A DNA stretch of 64,000 nt from Actinomucor elegans (GCA_026027325.1 JAMSLZ010000010.1:310001-374000), one strand, 5' to 3'. Positions 44,740-55,741 are shown, counted from the stretch's first letter. Notes: a model not told the origin generated them from the letters alone. Program-made: numbers and translations.

Positions 44740-44890
44740 TATAGATCTTCCGACCAACCTTGATCGAATGCCACATCTATTTAATAATCCATGCCCAGAA
44801 TAAGCTGCTACATCTACTGAAACCTTAAATCCGTTTTACCACATCAGATGGTTCATACAGATGATTATAACCACCAATAACCAAGCCTTA
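44740..44890 (+). repeat. Dispersed repeat copy, also direct repeat 2
   Basis: Partner of 41,136-41,286. Contains CCGACCAACCTTGATCGAAT, GCCACATCTATTTAATAATC and CCATGCCCAGAATAAGCTG. It lies about 85 bp outside the right arm. Confidence 0.75.
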
Positions 44891-45289
44891 TTATCCATTG
44901 ATAAAAAAAAAACTTTAAAAAGTGCTACGAAAGATATCATTTGGACCGCAAAACGTCGAATTTTCCTAAAATCAAATTATCTTTGTCGGATCAAAAACAA
45001 AATGATCACACTTGTAAATGTAAACCAATATAATGCTCATATTGTTTTACTTTTATTAATCTGATATTAATGTGATGAAGAAAGTTGAGATGGTCTAGAT
45101 GCTAAATCTATCGGCAAAATTTGTATAGAATTAGTTGGGCATCGGGTGGTACGCAAAGGTAGTTTTCTGTTTGGTGTTAAAAAATGAACCGACGTTTGAT
45201 TTACAACCAGTTCATGCGTATATTTTGATTTTGATTTTTGATTATAGACTGATTTTCTAATATAAAAAAAACATTCATTTATAATTGGA

Positions 45290-45292
<3 letters not shown>

Positions 45293-45330
<38 letters not shown>
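45293..45330. repeat. Poly(A) tract, 38 nt
   Basis: Uninterrupted A run about 640 bp outside the right arm of the fold-back structure. Confidence 0.9.
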
Positions 45331-45333
<3 letters not shown>

Positions 45334-45599
45334 ATCTGAATTACGATCTATCCCTCTATAACATCATTTATAATATCAAACAAATATATTATTTAGATCT
45401 AAAGAAATTCAAATTCTAAAAGCATCGGTTTGAGAGAACATCAAATTTCTCACCCGGGCTATCTGCACTCGATTAGAAGCATTTTTTTTTAAATAATAAT
45501 AATAGTCATCAAATAGCCATAAAAGAAGTGAAGCTGAGAAAGCATATTTGATGCGGATTTAAAGTCATTCTTAAGGTTGAAGTCAATATATTTTATAAT

Positions 45600-45710
45600 C
45601 ATACCATACATTGGTTTTGTACTGAATGTAGCACCTTATGATGAGCATGTGTTACGGATCAGATGCAATATTGGACCGAAATCGATCGGGATCTCCTGCA
45701 CTTTATTAGT
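45600..45710 (-). repeat. Dispersed repeat copy, reverse orientation
   Basis: On the minus strand: AGATCCCGATCGATTTCGGT, CCAATATTGCATCTGATCCG and ACATGCTCATCATAAGGTGC, then TACATTCAGTACAAAACC. Confidence 0.6.
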
Positions 45711-46255
45711 GTTCCACGCTATTTTCTGGTCCCAGACTATCCATGTATGATTTATACAGAAAATTCAACTTGAAAGACAGCAGGTCCTTAAGCGGATTTT
45801 CCGAACTTTATATATAGCTTTGGAACATGAAATTCTATTTTGAATGATATATGTTGGAAAAGCAAATAATAAGAAGGAAACTTTTTAAGCTACGCTGTAA
45901 AAATACTATATTTTCGGAGCTATCTAGCGCCTTTCAGTGCTTATATACAATGATGATAAAAGTGCCTTTTTTGGATAGAGCATCCGTTGTGCTATATATT
46001 TCCCAAAACTTTAGTACATATCACAGTTGGGATATTAATTTAGGTACCATTTTGTGAAATAGAGGGTATTAAGAGCCAATCGATGCAACTAATGAAATCA
46101 AAGGATACCTATCCACTCTAACCGTCGAAATACCATCGATGCGCCAAGGCCGATTCCCTCATCATCATATAGAAGAGTAACTTGAGAGTTAATAATATAA
46201 TAATAATATAAGGATATTTATTTACACTCAAGCAGGTATTACTTTTTTTTTAATT

Positions 46256-48676
46256 TTAATTTTTCCAGCTTCCACCGCCACTATTTGCATATGTTGAAGG
46301 CCTCACCATATCACTGGCCATCAAAGAGCTATGTTCCAGCAAGAAAAATTCTAAATCTTGCCATCCACCGCCTACACGAATCAGCACCTTGTTGTTTTTA
46401 AATTGTCCTCCACGTCGATCGTTATAGGTCATCAATTTGCAAGCGTACATCTTTTTGCCTCCCATCGAAGACATGCTTAGTTCGCTACCAAAATAATATC
46501 GACCTGGCTGGGCTCTTTGGCATTGAATTGCAATTGGACTCGCATTCACAATCTGTGCTACTTCAACGTCTAACGAATCCTTAGGATCTGCATGATAATG
46601 ATGATCATCTTCTGGCAGTGGTTGCTGTTTTAAGGAAGACATGGATTTTTTCTTTCTTATCAGAGTAGGATCTCGGTACGCAGCATAGTCTGATTCATGA
46701 GACTTGACCACGTATTTGGGGATGGGCGGTACAGGTGGCGGCGGCTTTTGGTAGTGTTTTGTCATTTGTGAGCGTGGACGTGGTATTTGAGTTTCTTCTT
46801 TAGGTGTTTTGGGTCGGGGTATCAAGGAAGGTGTAACAGATCTTCTGTTATATGAAGGTGACATGGCACGTTGCGAATGAATATCGCCCATGCTGCTCTT
46901 ACTACGTGCTCCCCCCATAGCACGTCGAGCTGGATTGGTAGGTGGATTAGGTGTCTTACTGCGACCGTTTTGCTGTTGTATGTGTTGTTGCTCTGACCGT
47001 CGTGTTCCACCTCGAGTAAAAGTCTTCATGATATCTACACCATAATAGCGCTCATCTTCCTCATAAAAGTCTTCTCCAGCTCGATGCTTAGGCGATTGTA
47101 AATTGGACGAGGTCGTACTACCATTGCGTGTCGGTCTAGGTGTTTTGGTTTGTCGAATGCTGTTTCGACTGCTATTGCGTGGTGGAGAAGACCCTACTGA
47201 AGAAGAGTCGGATATACTGCCTCTTAAATGTGATTGAGGATAATGTGGTGGTTGATAGTATTCAGTTTGTGGACTTTTATTGTGATGGAACCTTGGTGAA
47301 GAGCGTCCCATACGACTGTTGGGTGTGACACTACGAACTCGCTCGTTGATATGAGGCGAAGAAGGTTCAGGTGTACGATAACGGATGCCTCGCCATCCCC
47401 GACTGCTGTCGGAAGTGGAAGAAGTAGTTGAAGTAGTGCCACTCAATATGATACGTTCTGTTTCTGCTAAATCACGCATCCTTAGTTCATCCATGACCTC
47501 TTTGAGATGGTGCCAGCGCTGGAGCATGGCCTCGTGTCTTTGGGAAGTAACATTATCACGAGAGGCTCTAGCAGCAATACCGTTGCCAAGCATAGCCAAC
47601 ATGCGGTCAATACTGGGTGTATAGTACTTGTATTTAGCTTCAAAGCTCTTTTCTACAGCTCGAAATTTTTCTTTATCGACAGGTGTGTTGGTGGGATGAA
47701 AAGATCGTAGTATAGTTTTGGAGAACTTGTCAAAGGTGGATGTAGGAGTGGCAGGCAGCATACTAGCATGCCAATCACGCGTTTGTTGAATAAGAGCATA
47801 GCATTGCACTACAGAACGATCTAAACCATCAATCATGACATCCACTTGATCTGCAACGCGCCGGAATACAGTCAGCCAACGGTCTTCCTTATGTTCATAC
47901 TTGAGTTCATCTCTTTCATGTTGAAGCAGTTCCCATTTTTCTTTGACTTTCTCAAGTCGACGCACCAACACAGGATCTTGAGGTGGGTTGCTAGTGTATT
48001 GGCTGTAGACGTGTTCCATCACGTTCAATAGTGAATCATAAGCTGCATCAATCTCTACCATGGTTTGATCATCTTTTCCGTTTTGGTGGAGCCATGTTTG
48101 TTGACTGTCTACGGTCAAATCTCCACTAGTTGTCGAGCTGTCCGAGTCAGTTAAAGGTGGCCATGACATGGTAGTCTGCTTCTTCTCCTGAAATTCAAAG
48201 ATCATCAGAGACACATCGTCCATTTGTACCCAAAGACGTTCTACGGCCTGCGTAAGCGCCTGTTTCTCTCGTGTTTCCATGACGGTTTTTTTGACCGAAG
48301 CCAAAAAGTGTGATAGACTGGACCATTCAGACTGGATTTTGGTGGTTTTTAATTGATATTGAGGACAATTGCCTTGGTTTGCATTGTAGATAATGTCTGT
48401 AAGATCAGCGAGACAAAGAATAATAGGGTCCATGCGTATCATGGCATTGTCCAGAGCAATGCTTGTTTGTTCATGATTATCATCGAGAATTTGTTGCTTT
48501 GTAGATTGTTCCAAAGTAAATACAGTCAAATGAACTGCTTCTAACCAATGTGAAATTTGACTGGTCACTGATTCAAACAGTGCGTTCAAATCATTGATGG
48601 ATAGTACGTCGTGTAGTTGGAATATCTGTTCGATTTCCTGTTCTGGAAGGGGTATTTGCTCTATTGCCGTAGCCAT
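46256..48676 (-). CDS. KAR9-like protein with C-terminal GAS2 microtubule-binding domain
   Basis: Intronless, 806 residues. The N-terminal half (about 1-400) is alpha-helical with spectrin-like heptads (LHDVLSINDLNALFE, VERLWVQMDDVSLMIFEF, LERSVVQ-type helices, DRMLAMLGNGIAARASRD) and resembles the fungal cortical KAR9 domain that guides spindle orientation along actin. Residues about 410-690 form a Ser/Arg/Pro-rich basic linker with many SP and TP sites, typical of microtubule-associated, kinase-regulated regions, plus a proline run (KPPPPVPPIPKY). The end matches a GAS2/GAR domain: DVEVAQIVNASPIAIQC, GRYYFGSEL, VLIRVGGGWQDLEFFLLEH. The protein probably links microtubules to actin or the cortex. 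The KAR9 assignment is from pattern memory and less certain than GAS2. Confidence 0.87.
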   Translation of the reverse strand: MATAIEQIPLPEQEIEQIFQLHDVLSINDLNALFESVTSQISHWLEAVHLTVFTLEQSTKQQILDDNHEQTSIALDNAMIRMDPIILCLADLTDIIYNANQGNCPQYQLKTTKIQSEWSSLSHFLASVKKTVMETREKQALTQAVERLWVQMDDVSLMIFEFQEKKQTTMSWPPLTDSDSSTTSGDLTVDSQQTWLHQNGKDDQTMVEIDAAYDSLLNVMEHVYSQYTSNPPQDPVLVRRLEKVKEKWELLQHERDELKYEHKEDRWLTVFRRVADQVDVMIDGLDRSVVQCYALIQQTRDWHASMLPATPTSTFDKFSKTILRSFHPTNTPVDKEKFRAVEKSFEAKYKYYTPSIDRMLAMLGNGIAARASRDNVTSQRHEAMLQRWHHLKEVMDELRMRDLAETERIILSGTTSTTSSTSDSSRGWRGIRYRTPEPSSPHINERVRSVTPNSRMGRSSPRFHHNKSPQTEYYQPPHYPQSHLRGSISDSSSVGSSPPRNSSRNSIRQTKTPRPTRNGSTTSSNLQSPKHRAGEDFYEEDERYYGVDIMKTFTRGGTRRSEQQHIQQQNGRSKTPNPPTNPARRAMGGARSKSSMGDIHSQRAMSPSYNRRSVTPSLIPRPKTPKEETQIPRPRSQMTKHYQKPPPPVPPIPKYVVKSHESDYAAYRDPTLIRKKKSMSSLKQQPLPEDDHHYHADPKDSLDVEVAQIVNASPIAIQCQRAQPGRYYFGSELSMSSMGGKKMYACKLMTYNDRRGGQFKNNKVLIRVGGGWQDLEFFLLEHSSLMASDMVRPSTYANSGGGSWKN

Positions 48677-49070
48677 ATATTAGTTTGAATTGAAAAAAAA
48701 GAGAAAGAAAGAACAGAGAAGCTAGATATTAATTAATAAGGGAAACTACAAACAGAATAGGGGCAACACTTTAGCAAAAAAAAAAAAAATAACAGTCGAA
48801 TGTGATAGATCTTGGTACCTTAAATTGCAAAAAAAAAGGAGATGATTTGTCGTAATGATTCTAATGTGAAAAAAAGTGATTAACAGAAAGAAAAGAAATA
48901 TTTATATATATATATATATACACGCACAAAAATATAAAGATAATAAAAGGAGCAATTTCAAAAATCATACATTTGCTTTTTTTTTGTACAAGTCTTTTTT
49001 TGGAGTAGTACAGTCATCAGACCGCGTGGTTTAATGATTATTAGATAGGATGATTATTAGTAGGGACGCG

Positions 49071-49101
<31 letters not shown>

Positions 49102-49207
49102 GATGTCTTTTATTTTATTGTTATTGTATACATACAAGTGGGCGTTCCTTGCTGTAATGATTGTTTATAAACACGTGATGCAAATGATAATATATATATG
49201 AAGGTAT
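48677..49207. other. Gap between KAR9-like and MATE genes
   Basis: 5' region of the KAR9-like gene and 3' region of the MATE gene. Holds an AT/TA run at about 48,903-48,920, several short A/T homopolymers and a T29 tract. No gene. Confidence 0.5.
49073..49101. repeat. Poly(T) tract, 29 nt
   Basis: Uninterrupted T run downstream of an ACGCGT site. Confidence 0.85.
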
Positions 49208-50818
49208 TTAAACTTGTTCTATTAAATGACTCGACTTTTGTTGAGATTCTTCCAGTTTACAGCGGATTTGAGCGCGTTTCACTTCTTGATACCAATCCAC
49301 TCTATAGAGAAACATGACTTCACCTATAGCCACCAGAAACAAAGCGACAGATAGACCGGTCCATAATCCCATCAAGTGCCAATTCAATGAAAATGTCAAG
49401 TAGAATCCAAACGGTAAAGCAATGATATAGTAAGCAATCAGGTTAATCCAAGCAGCTACACTCTGTCTGCCTAATCCTCGAATGACACCTCCGCCAACAG
49501 ATGCAATACCATCTGCTACTTGAAACACGGCACATAAAGGTAACACCTTGGCTACCATATCAATTACCTTGGGATCTGAACTAAACAAATAGCCTAATCT
49601 TGTACGTGTCACCAAGAATAAAAACGAGTTTAAACATCCAAACAAGACTGCAAACACTAAAGCTGTCATGGACGCCGTCTTGGCCTTGTACATCCAATGT
49701 CCTCCTAATGCATTACCCACTCGATTCGTAGCTGCAACTGCTATTCCCATAGGCACAGTATAAGATGCTGAACTCACTGTCAGCAAAATACTCTGTGCTG
49801 CCAAGTCGGTAGTGCCCAAATAACTGGCTGCCAATGAAGACACTTCAAAAGCAGTCCATTCAGCGCATATGATCACAATGCCGCTGCTGGCCAGTTTAAT
49901 AAATGGCCACCAACCATGCAGACACTGTCGAGACCATCCACCCCATCCTTCACTGCCTTTGACGTATTTGATATAGATCAGTAAAAGACCAAACATGAGC
50001 CAATAGCTGAAACTAGTAGCTAAAGGTGCACCAATAAATCCCATATGAAACGTATAGACAAATGTATAGTTGAGTACAAAATTGAGTGGTGCTGTAACCA
50101 ACATGGCACAAGTAGAAGCATGCATAATGCCTTGTGCTTGTAAATAACGTTTCGTAGCTTCAAATGCAATGTAAGCAGGCGCACCTGGTAGTAAATACCG
50201 TAAAAAGAGACCTATATACATTATATTATACGATGTGAATGCTTGTGACATGCTTTTATGAGTTAATTTTGTTACCTGCAAATTCTGCTAGTTCTGGATC
50301 TTGATTAAAAGACAGCATAATAGGTGTTGCATGCCACCAAACCATCGCAATAGGAATAAATAAAAGTGCTAAAATGAGATAGGCTCTTTGTAAATAAACA
50401 CCAATGATAGTTTTATCTTTGGAGCCCGTCCATGCTTGACTGCATAATGTATCCAATGCAGTGGTTGTACCATAGGCAATACTCCAAGCAGAAACATTGA
50501 CAAACATTGAAGCTAAAGCAGAGGCTCCTAGTTCCACTGAGCCCTGCGGTTATTTATATAAGTCACTGTCATGCTAGAGATAGATGGGTATATACCTACC
50601 AAATGGCCCAATGTAAATATACTAGCTAATTGGAACGAAGCTTGTAAAAGGTATGTCCCGATAATTGGTAAACTGTTCAGTAATAACCATTTAAACTCTT
50701 GTCGTACAGTCGTATGATCCGTGTCATGTATTCTTTTTGTTAACAATGGACTAGACTCTGACACTGTAGATGACGATGTAGAGCTAGTGTCATCTTGGTA
50801 TATTCGTTGACGAGCCAT
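49208..50818 (-). CDS. MATE-family multidrug/organic cation efflux transporter
   Basis: Exports organic cations or toxins in exchange for H+ or Na+. Exons 50818-50600, 50543-50276 and 50211-49208 on the minus strand give 496 residues with about 12 hydrophobic helices. Signatures: FKWLLLNSLPIIGTYLLQ at helix 1, SIAYGTTTALDTLCSQAWTG (the A..T.CSQA.G motif conserved in eukaryotic MATE proteins), YLLPGAPAYIAFEATKRYLQ, CAEWTAFEVSSLAASYLG (EW..FE motif), and AVAATNRVGNALGG. The N-terminus is Ser-rich with SSPLLTKR, a dileucine-type signal often seen in vacuolar or endosomal proteins. The exon 1 donor is taken as GTAGGT at 50,599, because only this keeps phase. The substrate is not predictable. Confidence 0.95.
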
Positions 50819-51290
50819 ATTTTATTATAAAAGAAAAAAAGAGAAAAAGGGAAAAAAAAGGAAAAAAAAAGAGAGAATTTTTATGGAGTTATAGGCTCAA
50901 TCTCATCGAACTGCCGATAAAAAAAGTGACACACAGTCAAACTGTGTTACAAAACGCATTGTTCATATCCCGATTACCAAAGGGCTTGCTTGATCAGATC
51001 ATACTATAGCACTGTTACTACTCCTACTATGGATACTATTACTGTCATCGTAAATTTGTCTCGGGAGAATACACCGTTGGTTATTCAATTATTGCCTAAT
51101 GAAGCAAGCCATAACATAAAATAATACTTGTTATTCAAAGGATGAAGCGTGTATCAGGTTTTTTTATTGTTCTTTTTATGTCTTAATGAACTATTTGTTT
51201 GAGTTAAAAAGGGTTTAGGTGAATTGGAGAAAGTCTGTTTCATAACTGGCTATTTCTGTTTGATGCCTTTTTCTTTTTTTTTATACCGTT
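50819..51290. other. Divergent promoter region of MATE and PMP3-like genes
   Basis: About 470 bp. Contains A/G-rich runs near the MATE start and T-rich runs (TTCTTTTTTTTTATACCG) before the PMP3-like ATG. Confidence 0.5.
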
Positions 51291-51692
51291 ATGATTATTG
51301 ACTGTTGTGTTATTTTCATCATCATACTGTTCCCTCCAGCAGGCGTCTTCCTATTAACTGGTTGCAGTGTAGACCTTTGTATCAATATGTTTGTTATTCA
51401 TAAAGTATCGAGAAGATTCATGCATTCATTGTTTATTAAAATAGATGTTTAACGTGTTTAGGTTATATTCCAGGTATAGGTAGATAGACATACACAGACA
51501 CACACACTAAGCCTCCCCTTTTTTTTTCTCCTTTTAGGCCATATTCATGCTTTCTATATCATGATGACTCGCGTTGAAAAACATCCAGTTATCTATATAC
51601 AACAGCCAAACCAAGGGACTTCTACCCATTATCAACCTCCAAACACTGCAAACTCGGGCACTTTTACTCAACCACCGCCATATTATAATTAG
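51291..51692 (+). CDS. PMP3: PMP3/UPF0057-family small membrane protein
   Basis: Reconstructed from three exons, 51291-51388, 51445-51473 (29 nt) and 51538-51692; 93 residues. The family is the stress-related proteolipid PMP3, which spans the membrane twice and affects membrane potential and salt tolerance. The core is unmistakable: MIIDCCVIFIIILFPPAGVF, LLTGCSVDLCINI, CLTCLGYIPGHIHAFYIM; both joins keep phase and rebuild the family motif exactly. A tail of about 40 residues follows, rich in Gln, Asn and Pro and ending QPPPYYN. PPPY is a PY motif bound by WW domains of Rsp5/Nedd4-type ubiquitin ligases, so regulated turnover is plausible. The exons are too short to appear as long open frames. 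A T37 tract starts 11 bp after the stop. Confidence 0.87.
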
Positions 51693-51699
51693 TTTCTCC

Positions 51700-51702
<3 letters not shown>

Positions 51703-51739
<37 letters not shown>
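51703..51739. repeat. Poly(T) tract, 37 nt
   Basis: T run directly after the PMP3-like stop codon. Confidence 0.9.
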
Positions 51740-51742
<3 letters not shown>

Positions 51743-52682
51743 GCATGGAAAATCCTTGTTTCTCTCAAACCTTATGCAAAATAAAAAAGCATAGACCTTG
51801 TTTTATAATTAAACAATAGACGAGAGAGCGGATTAATATCACTTGGATCTAGCGAGATCAAGGTGATTTATCACTGGCTAAAACTTATAGTAACTGGAAA
51901 TGACGAACAATTGCGCTCTTGGATTGGTCATTGTGTGACAATAGCCCGCTGAGTACATCGACAAACCTCGTGGAGGAACAAGTGGTCAAAACCAGAAAGA
52001 GTGTTTGTTTTTAGGTATTTCTATCAAATCTTTTTTTTATCGGGTGATAGTTATACATAGTAGTATTAGATCATATCATAATAAAAAGGTGCCATTGTAT
52101 TGAGTCTTCTTAATACACCTTCTGACATTTAGACACTTTTCAATAGCTGTTCTGATCCGCCAACATCGGACTTGCCTTCATCATAGATGAGATGATGATA
52201 TGATTCAACCTCAGCGCTTCTTATCACGTCAGAATCCTTTGTAATGGTAACAGTTGTGTTACTACTACACTATCCACATCCATTGCTTCCATTGACAGGC
52301 GTCACCGTGCTTCATAAATCAACACTTTTTTTTTTAAAAAAAGAAGCCTTTAACAAGTGTATCCATTGTAATAGATAAAAAAAAAAAAAAACTTTAGCAG
52401 TTTCATTAGAAAGCTAGGCTATACAGAACTATTCTTCTTCAAAGCAAACCAAGCTCATTTACTAATGTTCTTTCCTACCAATTCAGCAGTTTATTTTGAG
52501 TATGTATTACTCACAAGATGTGACATTTTACCAAGATCCGTCGAGAAATTAATAAAAAGTGCAAGATAGTATATAGCTCATCATAATTCAACTAAAAAAA
52601 ATGCTCTGGTGGATACAATAGACCATGTTGGACACACTTTAGTCATTTAGTAAGCAACAATAAACCGAGTATCGGCTGGAGA
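51740..52682. other. Gene-free region left of the small hairpin
   Basis: AT-rich with several A and T homopolymers and a repeat copy at 52.5 kb. No coding frame is convincing. Confidence 0.5.
52480..52560 (-). repeat. Dispersed repeat copy, reverse orientation
   Basis: On the minus strand: ATTTCTCGACGGATCTTGG, AAAATGTCACATCTTGTGAG, ACATACTCAAAATAAACTG, GCTGAATTGG. One of the clearest copies. Confidence 0.7.
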
Positions 52683-53513
52683 GATCTACCCATCATTAAA
52701 TCTTCTACTTTCATGAAATGCTGGCATTTTACGCTCAATTACTAAAATATAATATACTCGTATATAATACTTTAGCTAATGCTTCGCCTTAGACTTGTTC
52801 TATTCTTCAAACGTAATAATGAATTTGAATTGTCCAAGAAATGTGAATCGCTCAAAAAAATTTTTTTTTGAAAAAACCACAAAGGCCTAAAATTGCATAA
52901 ATCGAGTTTTTTTTTGTGGAGCATAACGATGGCATATTACCGTTGCGGTGTTTCAAGTGCTAAAGATAGAGAAAACAGCAGGTAGTATTAATATATCGAA
53001 CTACCATTAACCAATGAGATGGGCCTACGCTTAAGGGCAATAAAGTTGCCGATTCGGCTAATGGTAGCAATCACATTGTATTCCTTTAATACATGGAGGT
53101 TGCTTTGATAATAAAAGGGCGATCTTTCTTAGTTTTCGAAATATGTCCATAAAGCGTATATTATTATCTAAGGTAAAAAACACACACACACAAAGTTGCA
53201 TACTTTCAACCACTCCCTGCCTATAATGCTATAGATTATACCACAAGAGTGCTATCCTTACGCTTCGCAAAAAAAAATCAATTTATGCAATTTTGAACCT
53301 GAAGGTACCCTTGTGGTTATTTCAATTTTTTTTTTTTTTAGCGATTCACATTTCTTGGACAATTCAAATTCATTATTACGTTTGAAGAATAGAACAAGTC
53401 TAAGGCGAAGCATTAGTTAAAGTATTATATACGAGTATATTATATTTTAGTAATTGAGCGTAAAATGCCAGCATTTCATGAAAGTAGAAGATTTAATGAT
53501 GGGTAGATCTCCC
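52683..53513. repeat. 0.83-kb hairpin with about 250-bp inverted arms
   Basis: Left arm about 52,683-52,930 and right arm about 53,255-53,513. The outer 170 bp (GAGATCTACCCATC through GTGAATCGCT) match almost perfectly; inward, the arms diverge but stay alignable around AACCACAA and AAAATTGCATAAAT. The spacer of about 320 bp has no coding frame. The edges read AGATCT, continuing outward into diverged copies of the dispersed repeat. Confidence 0.85.
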
Positions 53514-53600
53514 CTACTGACCTCGTATCTGATTAGTTATGCGCGCTCAAAATAAACTACATCAGTTAATAAAGTCTTGAACTAACACCATTATTGATGC
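53500..53600 (+). repeat. Dispersed repeat copy at hairpin edge
   Basis: AGATCTCCCCTACTGACCTC, CGTATCTGATTAGTTATGCG and GCTCAAAATAAACTACATC. Its 5' end is shared with the right arm of the hairpin. Confidence 0.6.
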
Positions 53601-53825
53601 TTTATGAAATGTATTTTTCATATTATTTGATTTATTGGTTCTTATTAGTTGAATGTTTTCTTCATTTCCCCGAAATTAACAAAAACTAGAATCGTGTATG
53701 AATGGATCAAAATAGTAAATCATAAAAAGAGCTTTTATTTAGAGAAAAATGCCATTGAATCAAAAGTCTAGTATGAAAATAAATTAAAACATAAGGGCCT
53801 TGGAAACTCATTTGTTTTTAACATG
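53514..53825. other. 3' flank of the FAD oxidase gene
   Basis: About 310 bp, AT-rich, with repeat sequence at its left end; no gene. Confidence 0.5.
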
Positions 53826-55688
53826 CTAATATTGATAACACTTGTATTTTTGATCCTTAGATGCCATAGATTCATCCCATCCAAGGCATTTCCAGCAATG
53901 AAAAAAGTTGGTAGGATCGTATTTTTGTTTGATTTCCATCAAGCGATCGTAATTGGGTCCCCAAAACGATACTCGCCAATCTGGCTCCAGCACATCTGCT
54001 TCGTTGAAATACGTTCCGCCTCCCGGAGTGAGGTTGCGAAGAGGGTTGGCAGCCTCGTTCGCTATTTGAGAATATTTCTTTTTCATAAACTCAGGTGTTC
54101 CATGTATCCAACTCTGTATTTGGGATAAATAGTCAGTCAAATTGTGGTCTTTTCATATCTCTATTTAAATAATTCCATGGTAACCTACCTGTGTATAAAC
54201 AACATGCCATACATATTGTCTGAACAATGGCTGAACAGAAGTTTCTCTTGCTTCATCACGGACGTTGAACGGTGTAACAAGCAAGATTTGAGCAGGTGCC
54301 AGCGATAACAGAGATTGTGTAATTTTGACTCCTTCCAGAAACGTATCGACCAGCTTTTCTCTGGTTTGGTCCGTAGCAAAGTGTTCGCGAGGAATAAGTC
54401 GAGAGGAAAGGCGCACGACACGACCTACAGATATAGCATTATCATATATCATTTTCATATAAAAATCGTAGAACCCATTGAAAGTTCCGGTCGCTTCACT
54501 CTTCTTGATATAGGTCAATGGTTTGCTATTGATGAAGTCCAAAAAAGGTTTGAGCGAAGCATTTGCTTCTTCTGCAGACAACAGAGGATTGGCATAAAGG
54601 AACGTAATACTAGTGCTGAAATAATAAAAATAGCCGCCCCAACCTTCTTGCGCCCATCTTTCCGAGTGTCGAGTGAATTCCAACAAAAGTTTCCTTTGTT
54701 CTCCAGGAAGGAGAGTAGTAACTTCTAAAGAAAGGAACTGCATATTGACGCGGGGATGTGCGCGCAACGTTGCTTCAGTCACTACACCAAGGCTGCCTCC
54801 ACCTCCACCACGCAAAGCCCAAAAGAGATCTGGATGTTGGCATTTATTAGCAGTGACATGCTCGCCACTAGCCAATATCAATTTGAATTGCAATACCTGA
54901 TCCACGCCTAGCCCAAATGCCGGAGTCAAGATCGAATGACCACCGCCAGAAAGCCATCCTCCAGCGACACCAACACCTGGTTGTGCACCGCCGACTAACG
55001 TAACATTGTGTTCATGCGCAGCGCGATACGCGTCAATCCAGTTCACGCCTGCACCAAACGTAAAGGCCTGATACGGCTGATCTTCTTCGCATGACTGGAA
55101 CGACTCATGGAATTCGATTTTTTGCAGAGGATGGGTCCAGATAGTGATAGAGTCAGGTGAAGTGCTTCTGCCAAAGAAATCATGGCCCGTGTTCTTGATA
55201 TTGAATGCAATGCGATGCTGTTGAGCAAATCGAATAACGGCAGTAATATCTTGGATCAAGGTGGAATCAAGGCCATAGCGAGGCAAAGCCCCTAGTTTAC
55301 AGGTACCGAGCTGCGGCAAAGAAGGAAATAGGGGGTTCAATGAACAGCTGTCTTCACCGCACGATTCCCAATTGATATTTTGCATGGTTCCAAGATAAGA
55401 CTCACGATGGATATCGCTGTGAGAGCCATTCTGATAAGTCTGACATTTTTGCTTGTTATAGGCATCGCCAACAAAGCAGTACTTCGCCGGAGGAACCACA
55501 GCTATTAATCTACCACTGACAGTTGCATTCAATGCATCCCATGCTTGGACAGTTGGCCAGCAGCTTGAATCGGATGAAACACATACACTTTGATGTGTGC
55601 TGTTATCATAACGTTTATGTCTTTCGGTTTTTAATATATTAGCAGCACAACTGCTTAATAGAAATAGTGCTGCAAAAGCTTTCTTCAT
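53826..55688 (-). CDS. Secreted FAD-linked oxidase (berberine-bridge-enzyme-like)
   Basis: Exons 55688-54189 and 54113-53826 on the minus strand give 595 residues. A signal peptide (MKKAFAALFLLSSCAA) indicates secretion. The VAO/BBE FAD-binding domain shows IKNTGHDFFGRSTSPDS, where the His is the usual covalent FAD attachment, then LVGGAQPGVGVAGG and WLSGGGHSILTPAFGLGVD, and LFWALRGGGGGSLGVVTE. The second covalent-site Cys typical of bicovalent berberine-bridge enzymes is not present at the AQPGVGVAGG position, so a single His link is expected. The C-terminal YDPTNFFHCWKCLGWD is the family's closing motif. Such enzymes oxidise sugars, alcohols or alkaloids; the substrate cannot be deduced. 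A TATATAAATA box lies about 44 bp upstream. Confidence 0.93.
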
Positions 55689-55731
55689 TGCTGATGAGAG
55701 AAAAGAAAGGGATAATTTGAGTTCATACTGG

Positions 55732-55741
55732 TATTTATATA
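55732..55741 (-). promoter_or_regulatory. TATA box of the FAD-linked oxidase gene
   Basis: Reads TATATAAATA on the minus strand, about 44 bp before the start codon. Confidence 0.5.

Larger units (their letters stand above)
44891..46255. other. Intergenic region with poly(A) tract and one repeat copy
   Basis: About 1.4 kb, AT-rich. Frames at 44,861-45,064 and 45,851-46,057 are not convincing. Contains an A38 run and a reverse-oriented repeat copy. Confidence 0.5.

Noticed and set aside
54315..54728. 137-codon plus-strand frame
   Set aside because: Antisense shadow of the FAD-linked oxidase exon.
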